A DNA stretch of 64,000 bases, from NCBI GenBank assembly GCA_947504035.1, contig CANNGA010000004.1:124001-188000 (forward strand), read 5' to 3'. The first letter of the stretch is position 1. Every line of letters begins with the position of its first letter. Of the stretch, positions 38,681-48,400 are shown piece after piece. Under the pieces are notes generated by a model. That model was not told the origin of the DNA. It saw nothing but the letters and a program-made list of their open reading frames with translations, and ran no database searches. Made by a program: the position numbers and the translations under genes. The stretch is from an uncultured Flavobacteriaceae bacterium. GTDB taxonomy: Bacteria; Bacteroidota; Bacteroidia; Flavobacteriales; Flavobacteriaceae.

Positions 38681-39604
38681 GTGGCTGATAAAATTAAAGA
38701 TCCTGGTATTGGCAATACATCGGCGCCTCATGCAAGGCGCCTTATAAATGCTAATGGAGACTTTAATGTTATACATGCCAATAAACCTAAAAAATTTTCG
38801 GAAGCTTATAATTATTTATTAAGCATTACATGGGGGCATTTTTTTGGACTTTCACTGTTGGCATATACCATTGCAAATACACTATTTGCAATAGCATATC
38901 TAATAATTGGCATAGACCAAATTGTAAGGCCCACAGGACATGCATTTAAAGATTTTTTAAATGCATTTTTCTTTTCATCCCAAACCTTTACGACCTTAGG
39001 ATATGGCGCTATGGCCCCTAACGGGATAGGGAGTGGTATTGTATCGTCTCTGGAAGCATTTCTAGGCTTAATGTTTTTTGCATTTGTAACAGGTTTGCTG
39101 TATGGACGTTTTTCAAAACCAAAAGCAGCGATTAGATTCACGAAGCATCTTGTATTAAGAGACTTTGGAGATCATAATGCGTTAATGTTTCGCATAGAAA
39201 ATGACAGGAGAAGTACCATGATACACCCTGAGGTTAAAGTGACCTTAACCTTAACGAAGCTTGCTAAAAACGGTAACTATGTCAATGATTTCTATACCTT
39301 AAAATTAGCTAGAGATGCTATTAATTTTCTGCCAACAACCTGGACTGTAGTGCATGAAATCGATAGCCAAAGTCCGTTATATGGCTTGTTAGAAGCAGAT
39401 TTAGTAAAAAAACAAGGCGAGTTAATTGTAATGGTGAGTTATTATGACGAATCTTTTAATCAAGTTGTACACCAAATGTACTCCTATCTTTTGCAGGATC
39501 TTAAGTTGCATTATAAATTTGTAAAGTCGTACCATTACAATGTAAAAGGAGAAATGGTTTTAGATCACAAGCTATTTGATTGTATCACATCGACAAAACG
39601 TTAA
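38681..39604 (+). CDS. Inward-rectifier-type potassium channel (KirBac-like)
   Basis: 307 residues starting with GTG. Two membrane helices (about 55-80 and 125-145) flank a pore loop with the selectivity filter TLGYG in TFTTLGYGAMAP. A C-terminal cytoplasmic IRK domain of about 150 residues follows, with FRIENDRRSTMIHPEVKV and PTTWTVVHEIDSQSPL, the typical Kir beta-sandwich. KirBac channels pass potassium and are gated by lipids or ligands. It follows dapA by one base, which suggests cotranscription. Confidence 0.88.
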   Translation: MADKIKDPGIGNTSAPHARRLINANGDFNVIHANKPKKFSEAYNYLLSITWGHFFGLSLLAYTIANTLFAIAYLIIGIDQIVRPTGHAFKDFLNAFFFSSQTFTTLGYGAMAPNGIGSGIVSSLEAFLGLMFFAFVTGLLYGRFSKPKAAIRFTKHLVLRDFGDHNALMFRIENDRRSTMIHPEVKVTLTLTKLAKNGNYVNDFYTLKLARDAINFLPTTWTVVHEIDSQSPLYGLLEADLVKKQGELIVMVSYYDESFNQVVHQMYSYLLQDLKLHYKFVKSYHYNVKGEMVLDHKLFDCITSTKR

Positions 39605-39689
39605 AAATTACTTAAACAAGGTTCTAACTGGTATGTTAGCTATTACTTTTAAGGCTTAAATAATATTTTTAAATTACGTTTATAAAGTG

Positions 39690-39697
39690 TAATTTTG
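39690..39697 (+). promoter_or_regulatory. Possible -7 promoter box upstream of bamD
   Basis: TAATTTTG fits the TAnnTTTG consensus, about 90 bases before the bamD start. No good -33 TTG is seen at 19 bases, so support is partial. Confidence 0.4.
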
Positions 39698-39787
39698 CAT
39701 CTTGTTTAAAATCTAAGAGTCAGGTGATTTCAAATTGTTTGATAATACCACAAAACTCTAATTTTAAACACAACACCAAAACAACGA

Positions 39788-40618
39788 ATGAAACACGTTT
39801 TTAGCATCCTTATGTTAGTTTGCAGTCTTACTGCTTGTAGTGAGTATCAAAAGGTTTTTAAGTCTGACGATACTGCGGCCAAGTATAAGCTAGGAGACTC
39901 TTTGTATACCTTAGGTAGATATGAAAAAGCAAATAAGTTATTTGCGCAAATTGTACCAAAATACAAAGGGAAGCCCCAAGCCGAAAAATTAATGTTTTTG
40001 TATGCCAATACATTTTACAAAACGAGAGACTATTATGTTTCGGGATACCAGTTTGAACGTTTTGTATCGAGCTACCCTAAAAGCGAAAAACGAGAGGAAG
40101 CTGCTTTTTTAAGTGCTAAGAGCTATTCTAAATTATCTCCAAGCTATTCTAAAGATCAAAAAGAAACCAAAGACGCTATCGAAAAATTGCAGGAATTTAT
40201 TAATGTATACCCTAATTCAGAGTATTTGGCAGAGGCCAATACCATGATAAAGGCGTTAGATTATAAATTAGAACGCAAAGCATTTGAAATAGCCAAACAG
40301 TACAATACCATATCAGATTTTAAAGCATCGATAAATGCTTTTGATAATTTTGCTTATAAATTCCCAGGATCTTCATTACGCGAGGATGCTTATTTTTACA
40401 GATTAGACGCAGCCTATAAATTAGCAGTTAATAGTATAGAATTTAAAAAATCAAGCAATGGAGCTATTATAGCTCTTAAAAAAACAAGGTTAGAAGCAGC
40501 TAAGGAATATTACGATGTTTTAAAAAAGGCATATCCTAGTTCTAAATATATAGAACAAGCTGAAGAGATGGCCATTGTCATACATAAAGAATTAGAAGCG
40601 TACAGCGCTAAAAGTTAA
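39788..40618 (+). CDS. bamD: Outer membrane assembly lipoprotein BamD
   Basis: 276 residues. Lipoprotein signal with lipobox LTACSEY (Cys18). TPR-like repeats cover most of the protein (GDSLYTLGRYEKANKLFAQI, ANTFYKTRDYYVSGY), as in BamD/YfiO. BamD is the essential partner of BamA in inserting beta-barrel proteins. It is followed 11 bases later by rpoZ. Length matches the family. Confidence 0.92.
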   Translation: MKHVFSILMLVCSLTACSEYQKVFKSDDTAAKYKLGDSLYTLGRYEKANKLFAQIVPKYKGKPQAEKLMFLYANTFYKTRDYYVSGYQFERFVSSYPKSEKREEAAFLSAKSYSKLSPSYSKDQKETKDAIEKLQEFINVYPNSEYLAEANTMIKALDYKLERKAFEIAKQYNTISDFKASINAFDNFAYKFPGSSLREDAYFYRLDAAYKLAVNSIEFKKSSNGAIIALKKTRLEAAKEYYDVLKKAYPSSKYIEQAEEMAIVIHKELEAYSAKS

Positions 40619-40628
40619 TATACAAATT

Positions 40629-40952
40629 ATGGATTTAAAGAAAACTACTGCACCAGTAAACACCGTAACTTACGATAGAAATCAAATAGATGAGCCTACA
40701 GAAAACATCTATGAATCTATTTCTATTATAGCAAGACGCGCAGAGCAAATCAATACAGAGATTAAAAAAGAGCTTATTGATAAGTTAGAAGAGTTTGCAA
40801 CTTATAATGATAGTTTAGAAGAGATTTTTGAAAATAAAGAGCAAATTGAAGTTTCTAAGTTTTATGAAAAATTACCTAAGCCTCACGCTTTAGCAGTACA
40901 GGAATGGTTAACAGATAAAGTATATTTTAGAAATACAGAAGAAGACGCTTAA
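40629..40952 (+). CDS. rpoZ: DNA-directed RNA polymerase subunit omega
   Basis: 107 residues, the Bacteroidota type of omega. The segment TENIYESISIIARRAEQIN is the conserved core that clasps the C terminus of the beta' subunit. The C-terminal half is helical and acidic. It follows bamD closely; the pair is typical for Flavobacteria. Confidence 0.9.
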   Translation: MDLKKTTAPVNTVTYDRNQIDEPTENIYESISIIARRAEQINTEIKKELIDKLEEFATYNDSLEEIFENKEQIEVSKFYEKLPKPHALAVQEWLTDKVYFRNTEEDA

Positions 40953-41101
40953 TAATTCTATAAAGCATCAACTTTTGAGGTGAATTTTAAAATTGCCAGT
41001 CCTTATTATAACGTAAAGGCATACGATAGATTTAGACTTTATCGTTTTGATGTGTTTTACAAACAAAATAATTTCAGAATACACCTCACTAATATTAACA
41101 T

Positions 41102-42313
41102 ATGAGTATACTTAGCGGCAAGAACGTACTGTTAGGAATTACAGCGGGTATTGCCGCTTATAAGACTGCAGCATTAGTTAGATTATTTGTAAAATCAGGA
41201 GCACAAGTAAAAGTGGTTATGACGCCTGCTTCAAAAGATTTTATAACTCCACTTACCTTATCCACATTATCCAAAAACCCTGTTTACAGTTCTTTTACAA
41301 ACGAGGATGACGAAACAGCAGTATGGAATAACCACGTAGATTTAGCCATTTGGGCAGATCTTTTTGTGGTTGCACCTGCAACGGCAAATAGTTTGTCTAA
41401 AATGGCTAATGGGAATTCAGATAATTTTTTATTAGCGACTTACCTGTCTGCAAAATGTCCTGTATATTTTGCACCAGCGATGGATTTGGACATGTACAAA
41501 CATGATTCAACCAAAGCATCGTTTGAAAAACTAGAAGCTTTTGGAAATATAATGATTCCAGCAGCTAGTGGTGAATTGGCTAGTGGACTTGTTGGCGAAG
41601 GACGAATGGCAGAACCAGAAGATATTGTAACCTTTATAGAAAACGATATTTTAGACAAACTGCCTTTAAGAGGCAAAAAGGTTTTATTGACAGCTGGTCC
41701 TACTTATGAAGCTATAGATCCAGTACGTTTTATAGGCAACCATTCTAGTGGCAAGATGGGGTTTGAAATCGCGAAGGCAGCCGCTAATTTAGGAGCAGAA
41801 GTTACGTTAATAACAGGGCCTACGAATCAAAGTGTAGCCCATAGTTTTATTAATGTTATCCCTGTTGTTAGTGCAGAAGACATGTACCAGGAGGTACATA
41901 AGTATTATGAAGCTACCGATGTGGCAATATTGTCGGCAGCAGTAGCCGATTTTAAGCCAATGGTCGTAGCTCAACAAAAAATAAAAAAGAAATCAGATAC
42001 TCTAACCATAGAATTAGAACGTACTAAAGACATATTAGCGTCTTTAGGGGCCGCTAAAAAGCATCAATTCTTGGTAGGATTTGCTTTAGAGACCAATAAT
42101 GAATTGGAAAATGCGAAAGGCAAGTTAGAACGCAAGCATTTAAATTTAATTGTTTTAAATTCGTTGCAAGATAAAGGTGCTGGTTTTAAAGGGGATACTA
42201 ATAAAGTGACCTTTATTGATAATAAAAGCAACATAACGGAGTTTGAATTAAAGTCAAAGGCCGAAGTTGCCGAAGATTTGTTAAACGAAATAGTAAAGCA
42301 CATACATGCGTAA
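41102..42313 (+). CDS. coaBC: Bifunctional phosphopantothenoylcysteine decarboxylase/ligase
   Basis: 403 residues. N-terminal flavoprotein domain CoaC (GITAGIAAYKTAALVR, WNNHVDLAIWADLFVVAPATANS), and C-terminal CoaB synthetase (VLLTAGPTYEAIDPVRFIGNHSSGKMG). It carries out two successive steps to 4'-phosphopantetheine in CoA synthesis. panB is at 14405, coaE at 48397. The next gene, PorD, overlaps it by 8 bases. Confidence 0.95.
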   Translation: MSILSGKNVLLGITAGIAAYKTAALVRLFVKSGAQVKVVMTPASKDFITPLTLSTLSKNPVYSSFTNEDDETAVWNNHVDLAIWADLFVVAPATANSLSKMANGNSDNFLLATYLSAKCPVYFAPAMDLDMYKHDSTKASFEKLEAFGNIMIPAASGELASGLVGEGRMAEPEDIVTFIENDILDKLPLRGKKVLLTAGPTYEAIDPVRFIGNHSSGKMGFEIAKAAANLGAEVTLITGPTNQSVAHSFINVIPVVSAEDMYQEVHKYYEATDVAILSAAVADFKPMVVAQQKIKKKSDTLTIELERTKDILASLGAAKKHQFLVGFALETNNELENAKGKLERKHLNLIVLNSLQDKGAGFKGDTNKVTFIDNKSNITEFELKSKAEVAEDLLNEIVKHIHA

Positions 42314-43193
42314 TTTATTAATACTTCTTTGTTTTTGCTTGAGCTGTGTTTTAAGCGCTCAAGAACTTAATTGTACTGTTGTTGTTAACGCAGAACAAAC
42401 TGGAAATGAGAATTTACAGATTTTTAAAAATCTTGAAAAGCAACTCACAGAGTTTATTAATAATACCAAATGGACTAAAAAAACATTTGCGCCACAGGAA
42501 TTGATAAACTGTAGCATGAATATCATTATTTCAGAATACAGTGGTGAGACCTTCAATGCCTCAATACAAGTACAATCTTCTCGTCCAATATATGGATCTT
42601 CTTATAGCTCTCCCATATATAACCTTAATGATCAAGATTTCACGTTTAATTATTTGGAGTTTCAAAACTTAATTTACAATCCAACACAATACACTTCTAA
42701 TCTCATCTCTGTTATAGCATTTCATATCTATATGATTTTAGGCTTAGATGGCGATTCTTATGAAAAAGATGGCGGACAAATTTATTACAAACAAGCCCAA
42801 ACCATTTTAAATTATTCACAACAAGAAAACTTTAGAGGATGGAAGTTAGAAGACGGTTTACAAAGCCGTTTTGTACTTATAGATAACGTATTAGCGACGA
42901 CATTTAAAGAATTTAGAAACGTAATTTACGAGTACCACCGGTTAGGCTTAGATGTCATGGGAGAAGACCCAAAAACAGGCAAAGGCCAAATTGCAACCAG
43001 TTTAGTGAAGTTTAAAGCACTAAATAGTAGACGACCTAATTCTTTTTTACTACGTACATTTTTTGATGCAAAAGCCTCAGAAATCGAACAGATTTATTCT
43101 GGAGGCCCTAAAGTAAATATTGCAACCCTAAAAGATGTTTTACAAAAAGTAGCGCCTTTGCATTCCAGCAAATGGCGAAATATTACCTTTTAA
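42306..43193 (+). CDS. porD: PorD/DUF4835 family protein, type IX secretion
   Basis: 295 residues. Signal peptide 1-19 ending LSAQ, then a fold with ELNCTVVVNAEQ, INCSMNIIISEYSG and IYNLNDQDFTFNYLEFQNL. This matches DUF4835, which is annotated as PorD in the Por (type IX) secretion system. The protein is periplasmic or attached to the outer membrane. The coaBC-porD-recN order is conserved in Flavobacteria. The mechanism of PorD is not settled, so the symbol reflects the usual name. Confidence 0.85.
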   Translation: MRNLLILLCFCLSCVLSAQELNCTVVVNAEQTGNENLQIFKNLEKQLTEFINNTKWTKKTFAPQELINCSMNIIISEYSGETFNASIQVQSSRPIYGSSYSSPIYNLNDQDFTFNYLEFQNLIYNPTQYTSNLISVIAFHIYMILGLDGDSYEKDGGQIYYKQAQTILNYSQQENFRGWKLEDGLQSRFVLIDNVLATTFKEFRNVIYEYHRLGLDVMGEDPKTGKGQIATSLVKFKALNSRRPNSFLLRTFFDAKASEIEQIYSGGPKVNIATLKDVLQKVAPLHSSKWRNITF

Positions 43194-43315
43194 AGTAAAT
43201 TTGCGCTTTGTGTGACTAGTGCATCCCTTTTTTGGGCAAGACAAATAATATTGATTTTCTATTTTTAAGCGCTGCAAAAGATGTTTATTTTTGTAGCTTA
43301 CCAGACTTCTAATTT

Positions 43316-44968
43316 ATGCTTACAGCACTAACGATCAAAAATTACGCACTAATAGATCACTTACAAGTCGATTTTAATAGTGGATTTACTATAATAACAG
43401 GAGAAACAGGTGCCGGTAAATCTATTTTACTAGGAGGCTTGTCTTTAATTTTAGGAAAACGAGCCGATTTAAGCAGTTTAAAAGATCCAGAAACAAAATG
43501 CATTATAGAGGCTGTTTTCGATATTTCTAATTACCATCTTAAATCATTGTTTAAACGCGAAGATTTAGATTACGAACCACAAACCATAATAAGGCGCGAA
43601 ATTTTACCCTCGGGGAAATCAAGAGCCTTTGTTAATGATTCTCCAGTAAACTTGTCAAGCCTTCAACTGTTAGGCAGTCAGCTTATCGATATCCATTCGC
43701 AACACCAAACGCTTCAACTTACAGAAAATACGTTTCAGTTTCAAGTGGTAGATGCTTTAGCGAAAACACAAAAAGACCTTAAGCGCTATACAGATGATTT
43801 AAAAGAATACAAAAAAGCAGAACAGGACCTGCAAGCTTTGTTAGATTTGAAATCTGAAGCCGTAAAAGAGCACGATTACAATACCTTTTTACTGCAGGAA
43901 CTTGTCGAAGCGCAACTGGTCGAAGGCGATTTAGAAGCTTTAGAAATCGAATATGAAACTCTAAATAATATAGGCGCAGTAAAAGAACGTTTGTCTGAAG
44001 CAAATCAACTTTTAAGTGAAGAACAAATAGGAGCCATAACGACATTAACACGTTTAAAAGGCACACTAGAAAAATTAACACAGGTCTCTACTACTTACGA
44101 TTCTTTATTTGAAAGAGTACAAAGCTGTTGTATAGAAATCGATGATATCTATGCAGAAGTAGACGCCTTACAAGACCGTGTAGAAGCAGACCCTAACCGT
44201 TTGGAAACGGTTAGCTCTAGATTACAAGTTTTAAATGGCTTATTGCAAAAGCACCAGGTTGTCACTGTATCCGAACTTATTTTGCTTAGAGACGCATTAA
44301 CAGAAAAAGTTGGAGTTACCGAAAACTTAGATGAGGCTATTTTAGCGAAAGAAGCGGAAATTTCTAAGCGCGCAGCAGCCTTAGATCATATAGCGCAAAC
44401 GCTACATGAAAAACGAACAAAAGCGATTCCAAGTTTATTAAAACAATTGCAAAAGATTCTTATAGATTTAGGAATGCCTAATGCGACATTTAAAATCGGG
44501 GTTGAAGCGAGTGCAACGTATCAATCTAATGGAAAAGACATTCTAGAGTTTTTGTTTTCGGCCAATAAAGGAGGACAATTTAATGCGCTTAAGAAAGCAG
44601 CTTCAGGAGGAGAATTATCGCGTATCATGTTGGCTATAAAACTTATATTGTCGAAATACATACAGTTACCAACCATTATGTTTGATGAAATTGATACCGG
44701 AGTTTCTGGAGAAATATCGAATAAAATGGGTGATATTATGCTGCAAATGAGCGCTAATATGCAGGTGTTTTCCATAACACATTTACCACAGGTTGCAGCT
44801 AAAGGCCATGCTCATTTTAAAGTCTATAAAGAGGATGTCGCTCAAAAAACACAAACAAATTTAGTGCAATTAAATGCAGAAGAACGCGTTACCGAAATTG
44901 CCCAAATGTTAGGCGGCTTGGAATTAACATCTTCTGCTGTCGCACATGCTAAAGAATTACTGAATTAA
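43316..44968 (+). CDS. recN: DNA repair protein RecN
   Basis: 550 residues, SMC-like. Walker A in ITGETGAGKSILLGGL near the N terminus, coiled-coil arms in the middle (about 150-370), and Walker B with TIMFDEIDTGVSGE and the signature SGGELSRIMLAIKL. It helps in double-strand break repair. TATTTTTG at 43286 could be a -7 box. It is followed by a TPR protein gene after 29 bases. Confidence 0.95.
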   Translation: MLTALTIKNYALIDHLQVDFNSGFTIITGETGAGKSILLGGLSLILGKRADLSSLKDPETKCIIEAVFDISNYHLKSLFKREDLDYEPQTIIRREILPSGKSRAFVNDSPVNLSSLQLLGSQLIDIHSQHQTLQLTENTFQFQVVDALAKTQKDLKRYTDDLKEYKKAEQDLQALLDLKSEAVKEHDYNTFLLQELVEAQLVEGDLEALEIEYETLNNIGAVKERLSEANQLLSEEQIGAITTLTRLKGTLEKLTQVSTTYDSLFERVQSCCIEIDDIYAEVDALQDRVEADPNRLETVSSRLQVLNGLLQKHQVVTVSELILLRDALTEKVGVTENLDEAILAKEAEISKRAAALDHIAQTLHEKRTKAIPSLLKQLQKILIDLGMPNATFKIGVEASATYQSNGKDILEFLFSANKGGQFNALKKAASGGELSRIMLAIKLILSKYIQLPTIMFDEIDTGVSGEISNKMGDIMLQMSANMQVFSITHLPQVAAKGHAHFKVYKEDVAQKTQTNLVQLNAEERVTEIAQMLGGLELTSSAVAHAKELLN

Positions 44969-44997
44969 TCACTATATTTGACCGCTTAAATTAGCGT

Positions 44998-45516
44998 ATG
45001 AACGGTTATAACGATCCAGAAGACATGTTGTTTGAAGTAGATGCCCTAATATCTGAAGAAAAGATAGTAGAGGCAAAAGCATTGCTTTATGAGGTTTTGG
45101 CCGATCATCCCGATTATGCCAAAGCACATAACCACTTAGGGTGGATTTACCACTATAAGATGACTAATTATACCAAGGCAGAGCGGCATTATAAATTAGC
45201 GTTAAGATATGCTAAAAATTACCACTCTCCTTATGGTAATTACGCTTATTTTTTGATAGATAAAGGGAATTATGAAGATATGATTGCTTTTGGTTTACAG
45301 GCTTTAGATGTAGAGGAATCTGATAAAGGTACTATTTATAACCAATTGGGAAAAGCGTACGAGTTAACATCGAATTTAGAAGCAGCCTACAAGCATTATA
45401 AAAAAGCCATCATGCATTCTACCGCAGCGAATTATATAGAAGAAATGCAGGCCTCTTTGCATCGTGTAAAAACAAAAATGAGTAGTTTTCAAAAAATTAA
45501 ATTTTTATTCAAATAA
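44998..45516 (+). CDS. TPR-repeat protein
   Basis: 172 residues, no signal peptide. Three to four tetratricopeptide repeats are visible: AKAHNHLGWIYHYKMTNYTKA, AYFLIDKGNYEDMIAF and YNQLGKAYELTSNLEAAYKHY. These form a protein-binding superhelix. The partner is not evident. It lies between recN and fabI with short gaps, so it is probably part of the same transcript. Confidence 0.82.
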   Translation: MNGYNDPEDMLFEVDALISEEKIVEAKALLYEVLADHPDYAKAHNHLGWIYHYKMTNYTKAERHYKLALRYAKNYHSPYGNYAYFLIDKGNYEDMIAFGLQALDVEESDKGTIYNQLGKAYELTSNLEAAYKHYKKAIMHSTAANYIEEMQASLHRVKTKMSSFQKIKFLFK

Positions 45517-45543
45517 CAATCATAAAAATATAAATCAATCCAT

Positions 45544-46362
45544 ATGTCTTATAACTTATTAAAAGGAAAGAAAGGAATTATTTTTGGAGCTTTAGATGCG
45601 AATTCTATTGCTTGGAAAACAGCAGAACGTGTTCATGAAGAAGGCGGACAATTTGTGTTAACAAATGCACCAGTAGCGATGCGTATGGGACAAATTAATG
45701 AGTTAGCAGAAAAGACTGGATCTCAAATTATTCCTGCCGATGCAACTTCAGAAGAGGATTTGAAAAATTTAGTAGCGCAATCTATGGAAATCTTAGGTGG
45801 AAAAATAGATTTCGTATTGCACTCTATCGGGATGTCTATTAATGTGAGAAAAGGGAAGCATTATACCGATCAAAATTATGCATGGACGCAAAAAGGAACA
45901 GACGTTTCTGCTATGTCTTTTCATAAAGTGATGCAAACGCTTTATAAAGCAGATGCTATGAACGAATGGGGAAGTATCGTGGCTTTAAGTTATATGGCAG
46001 CACAACGTGTATTCCCAGATTATAACGATATGGCAGACAATAAAGCTTACTTAGAAAGTATTGCTAGAAGTTTTGGATACTTCTTTGGTAGAGATAAAAA
46101 AGTGCGTGTAAATACCATTTCGCAATCGCCAACACCTACAACAGCAGGAAGTGGTGTAAAAGGTTTTGATGGTTTTATATCTTATGCAGAAAAAATGTCT
46201 CCACTAGGTAATGCAACGGCTTTAGACTGTGCAAACTATACAGTGACTTTATTTAGTGATTTAACCAAACGTGTTACGTTACAAAACCTATACAATGATG
46301 GTGGTTTTAGTAATATGGGCGTAAGTGATGCCGTAATGAGTGCATTTGTAGGAGAAGAATAA
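45544..46362 (+). CDS. fabI: Enoyl-[acyl-carrier-protein] reductase (NADH), FabI type
   Basis: 272 residues. Divergent SDR family: GALDANSIAWKTAERV is the cofactor loop, and the catalytic residues lie in LSYMAAQRVFPDYNDMADNKAYLES (Tyr of DYN and Lys of NKA). It reduces the enoyl-ACP double bond in the last step of the fatty acid elongation cycle. It has its own strong terminator 25 bases downstream. Confidence 0.93.
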   Translation: MSYNLLKGKKGIIFGALDANSIAWKTAERVHEEGGQFVLTNAPVAMRMGQINELAEKTGSQIIPADATSEEDLKNLVAQSMEILGGKIDFVLHSIGMSINVRKGKHYTDQNYAWTQKGTDVSAMSFHKVMQTLYKADAMNEWGSIVALSYMAAQRVFPDYNDMADNKAYLESIARSFGYFFGRDKKVRVNTISQSPTPTTAGSGVKGFDGFISYAEKMSPLGNATALDCANYTVTLFSDLTKRVTLQNLYNDGGFSNMGVSDAVMSAFVGEE

Positions 46363-46387
46363 CTGTATTTTGCAGTATTTAATACTT

Positions 46388-46415
46388 AAGCCACCTTTAT
46401 TAAGGTGGCTTTTTT
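46388..46415 (+). terminator. Intrinsic terminator of fabI
   Basis: AAGCCACC (46388-46395) pairs with GGTGGCTT (46404-46411) across an 8-base loop, followed by four more T. Confidence 0.88.
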
Positions 46416-46430
46416 AGTTACTTTTGTGAT

Positions 46431-47438
46431 ATGCAATTAGAGTACTCTTTTATTATTCCAGTGTACAATCGTCCAGACGAAGTTGAAGAACTTTTAGCGA
46501 GTTTTAAAGCTATGGATACGACGATAGCTTACGAAATTGTGATTGTTGAAGATGGATCTACGCTGTCTTCTAAAGACGTTGTTAACGTGTACAGTACTCA
46601 TCTCAATATATCTTATTTTTTTAAGGAGAATACAGGTCCTGGCGCGTCCCGAAATTATGGGATGCAGCACGCTAAAGGAAATTACTTTATTATTTTAGAT
46701 AGTGATGTTATTTTGCCTTCAAATTATTTAAATGCGGTTTCTAAGAGTTTAGAACTAAATTATGTAGACTGTTTTGGTGGGCCAGATGGGGCACATGATT
46801 CGTTTTCAGATTTGCAAAAAGCGATTAATTTTTCGATGACTTCTTTTATAACGACAGGAGGTATAAGAGGGCGTAAAAGTGCAGTAGGTAAGTTTCAACC
46901 CAGAAGTTTTAATATGGGCTTGTCTAAAGCAGCTTTTTTAGCCTCTAAAGGTTTCGGGCGCATACATCCAGGAGAAGATCCCGACTTGTCCATACGGTTA
47001 TGGAATTTAGGATTCGAAACAAAGCTCATTCCAGAAGCAGTTGTGTACCATAAACGTAGAATTTCTTGGAAAAAATTTTACCAGCAGGTACGCAAGTTTG
47101 GTTTGGTACGGCCTATTTTAAATGCTTGGCATCCTCAAACTAAAAAGCTTACCTATTGGTTTCCTACAATGTTTATATTGGGTTTGGGTGTAGCAGTGGT
47201 ATCGGCAATATGGGGTGTTTCTTTATTTTTGTTATGCTACGTCATTTATTTTACGACCGCCTTTTTACTGGCACTAGTAGTTACAAAACGTTTAAAAGTG
47301 GCTATCTTAGCATTACCAGCCATTGCTATTCAATTTTTGGGATATGGTTATGGGTTTTTAACAGCAACCTTAGCGGTTCAGGTTTTTAAGAAAGCACCCG
47401 AAGTTCGGTTTCCTAAGTTATTCTTTAAGTCGCGATGA
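46431..47438 (+). CDS. Glycosyltransferase family 2
   Basis: 335 residues. GT-A fold N-terminal half: FIIPVYNRPDEVEEL, VEDGST, the DxD-type DSDV in ILDSDVILP, and the later GEDPDLSIRLW. The C-terminal part has two to three hydrophobic segments (about 245-310), so the protein is membrane-associated. Substrate unknown; candidates are cell-surface polysaccharides. TACTTTTG at 46419-46426 is only five bases before the start. It overlaps the YbbR gene by 4 bases. Confidence 0.88.
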   Translation: MQLEYSFIIPVYNRPDEVEELLASFKAMDTTIAYEIVIVEDGSTLSSKDVVNVYSTHLNISYFFKENTGPGASRNYGMQHAKGNYFIILDSDVILPSNYLNAVSKSLELNYVDCFGGPDGAHDSFSDLQKAINFSMTSFITTGGIRGRKSAVGKFQPRSFNMGLSKAAFLASKGFGRIHPGEDPDLSIRLWNLGFETKLIPEAVVYHKRRISWKKFYQQVRKFGLVRPILNAWHPQTKKLTYWFPTMFILGLGVAVVSAIWGVSLFLLCYVIYFTTAFLLALVVTKRLKVAILALPAIAIQFLGYGYGFLTATLAVQVFKKAPEVRFPKLFFKSR

Positions 47439-48400
47439 TACAAAAACTAAAACGAGAACTTATTAAAACGATTAAAAGCGGACGGCTTAATGTCTTCGCT
47501 GTGTTTTTAATATCATCGTTTGTCATCTTGATATTCACAAAATTATCAAAGACCTATACAAATACGATTACGTTTCAAATTGAAAAAACAGGGATACCGG
47601 AAGATAAAATTATTTTAAATGATACCACACATCAATTACAAGTCACACTTAAAACACATGGCTTTAAATGGTTTAAGTATTACATGTCTACCCCTAAAAT
47701 AGCGATAGATTTTTCTAAAGATGTTTATGTAGCGAAAGGGGCGTATATCTTTACAAAATCGGCAGCATACTTAAATAAAAAAAAACAGTTTCAAAATCAA
47801 ATAACGCTTCTTAGTACAAGTCCAGATACGCTGTTCTTTCGCTATGATACCAATTTGGTAAAACGCATTCCTGTAGCAGCTCAAACAACAATAAGCTTTA
47901 CACCAGGCTATAATACTTATGACACGCTTAAACCTACACCAGATTCTGTAACAGTAATAGGCCCTCATGAGGTGGTTTCAAAATTAGAAATGCTTAAAAC
48001 AGAACCTGTAACCTTTAAAGACATAAAAAGCCCCATACATAGAACAGTAAGACTCATATTACCAGAAAACGATCAAGGGCTTAAATTTTCGGTGGCTCAA
48101 GTTACGCTTAATGCGCATGTAGAGAAATTTACAGAAGGTAATGTTAAAATCCCTATCACGGTACGCCATGTCCCAGAGGGCGTTACTCTTAATTATTTTC
48201 CGAAACAGTTAAGTGTATCTTATTATACCAGTCTCAATAATTTTAAGGCGATCACACCAAAGGATTTTGAAATAGAATGTGATTTTAAGAAGGTTTCTCA
48301 AACCCAATCTTTTCTGGCACCAGAGTTGGTAGCAGTACCCGAAAAAGTAAAACATGTAAAGTTGCACCAGAAGCAAGTAGAATTTATTATTTTAAAATGA
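47435..48400 (+). CDS. YbbR-like domain protein
   Basis: 321 residues. One N-terminal helix (about 20-38) and then at least two YbbR-like repeats: GFKWFKYYMSTPKIAIDF in the first, PDSVTVIGPHEVVSKLE in the second. In Firmicutes YbbR/CdaR proteins bind the cyclic-di-AMP synthase CdaA; no cdaA is seen here. Bacteroidota often carry ybbR beside coaE, as here with a 4-base overlap. The role is unknown. Confidence 0.85.
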   Translation: MIQKLKRELIKTIKSGRLNVFAVFLISSFVILIFTKLSKTYTNTITFQIEKTGIPEDKIILNDTTHQLQVTLKTHGFKWFKYYMSTPKIAIDFSKDVYVAKGAYIFTKSAAYLNKKKQFQNQITLLSTSPDTLFFRYDTNLVKRIPVAAQTTISFTPGYNTYDTLKPTPDSVTVIGPHEVVSKLEMLKTEPVTFKDIKSPIHRTVRLILPENDQGLKFSVAQVTLNAHVEKFTEGNVKIPITVRHVPEGVTLNYFPKQLSVSYYTSLNNFKAITPKDFEIECDFKKVSQTQSFLAPELVAVPEKVKHVKLHQKQVEFIILK

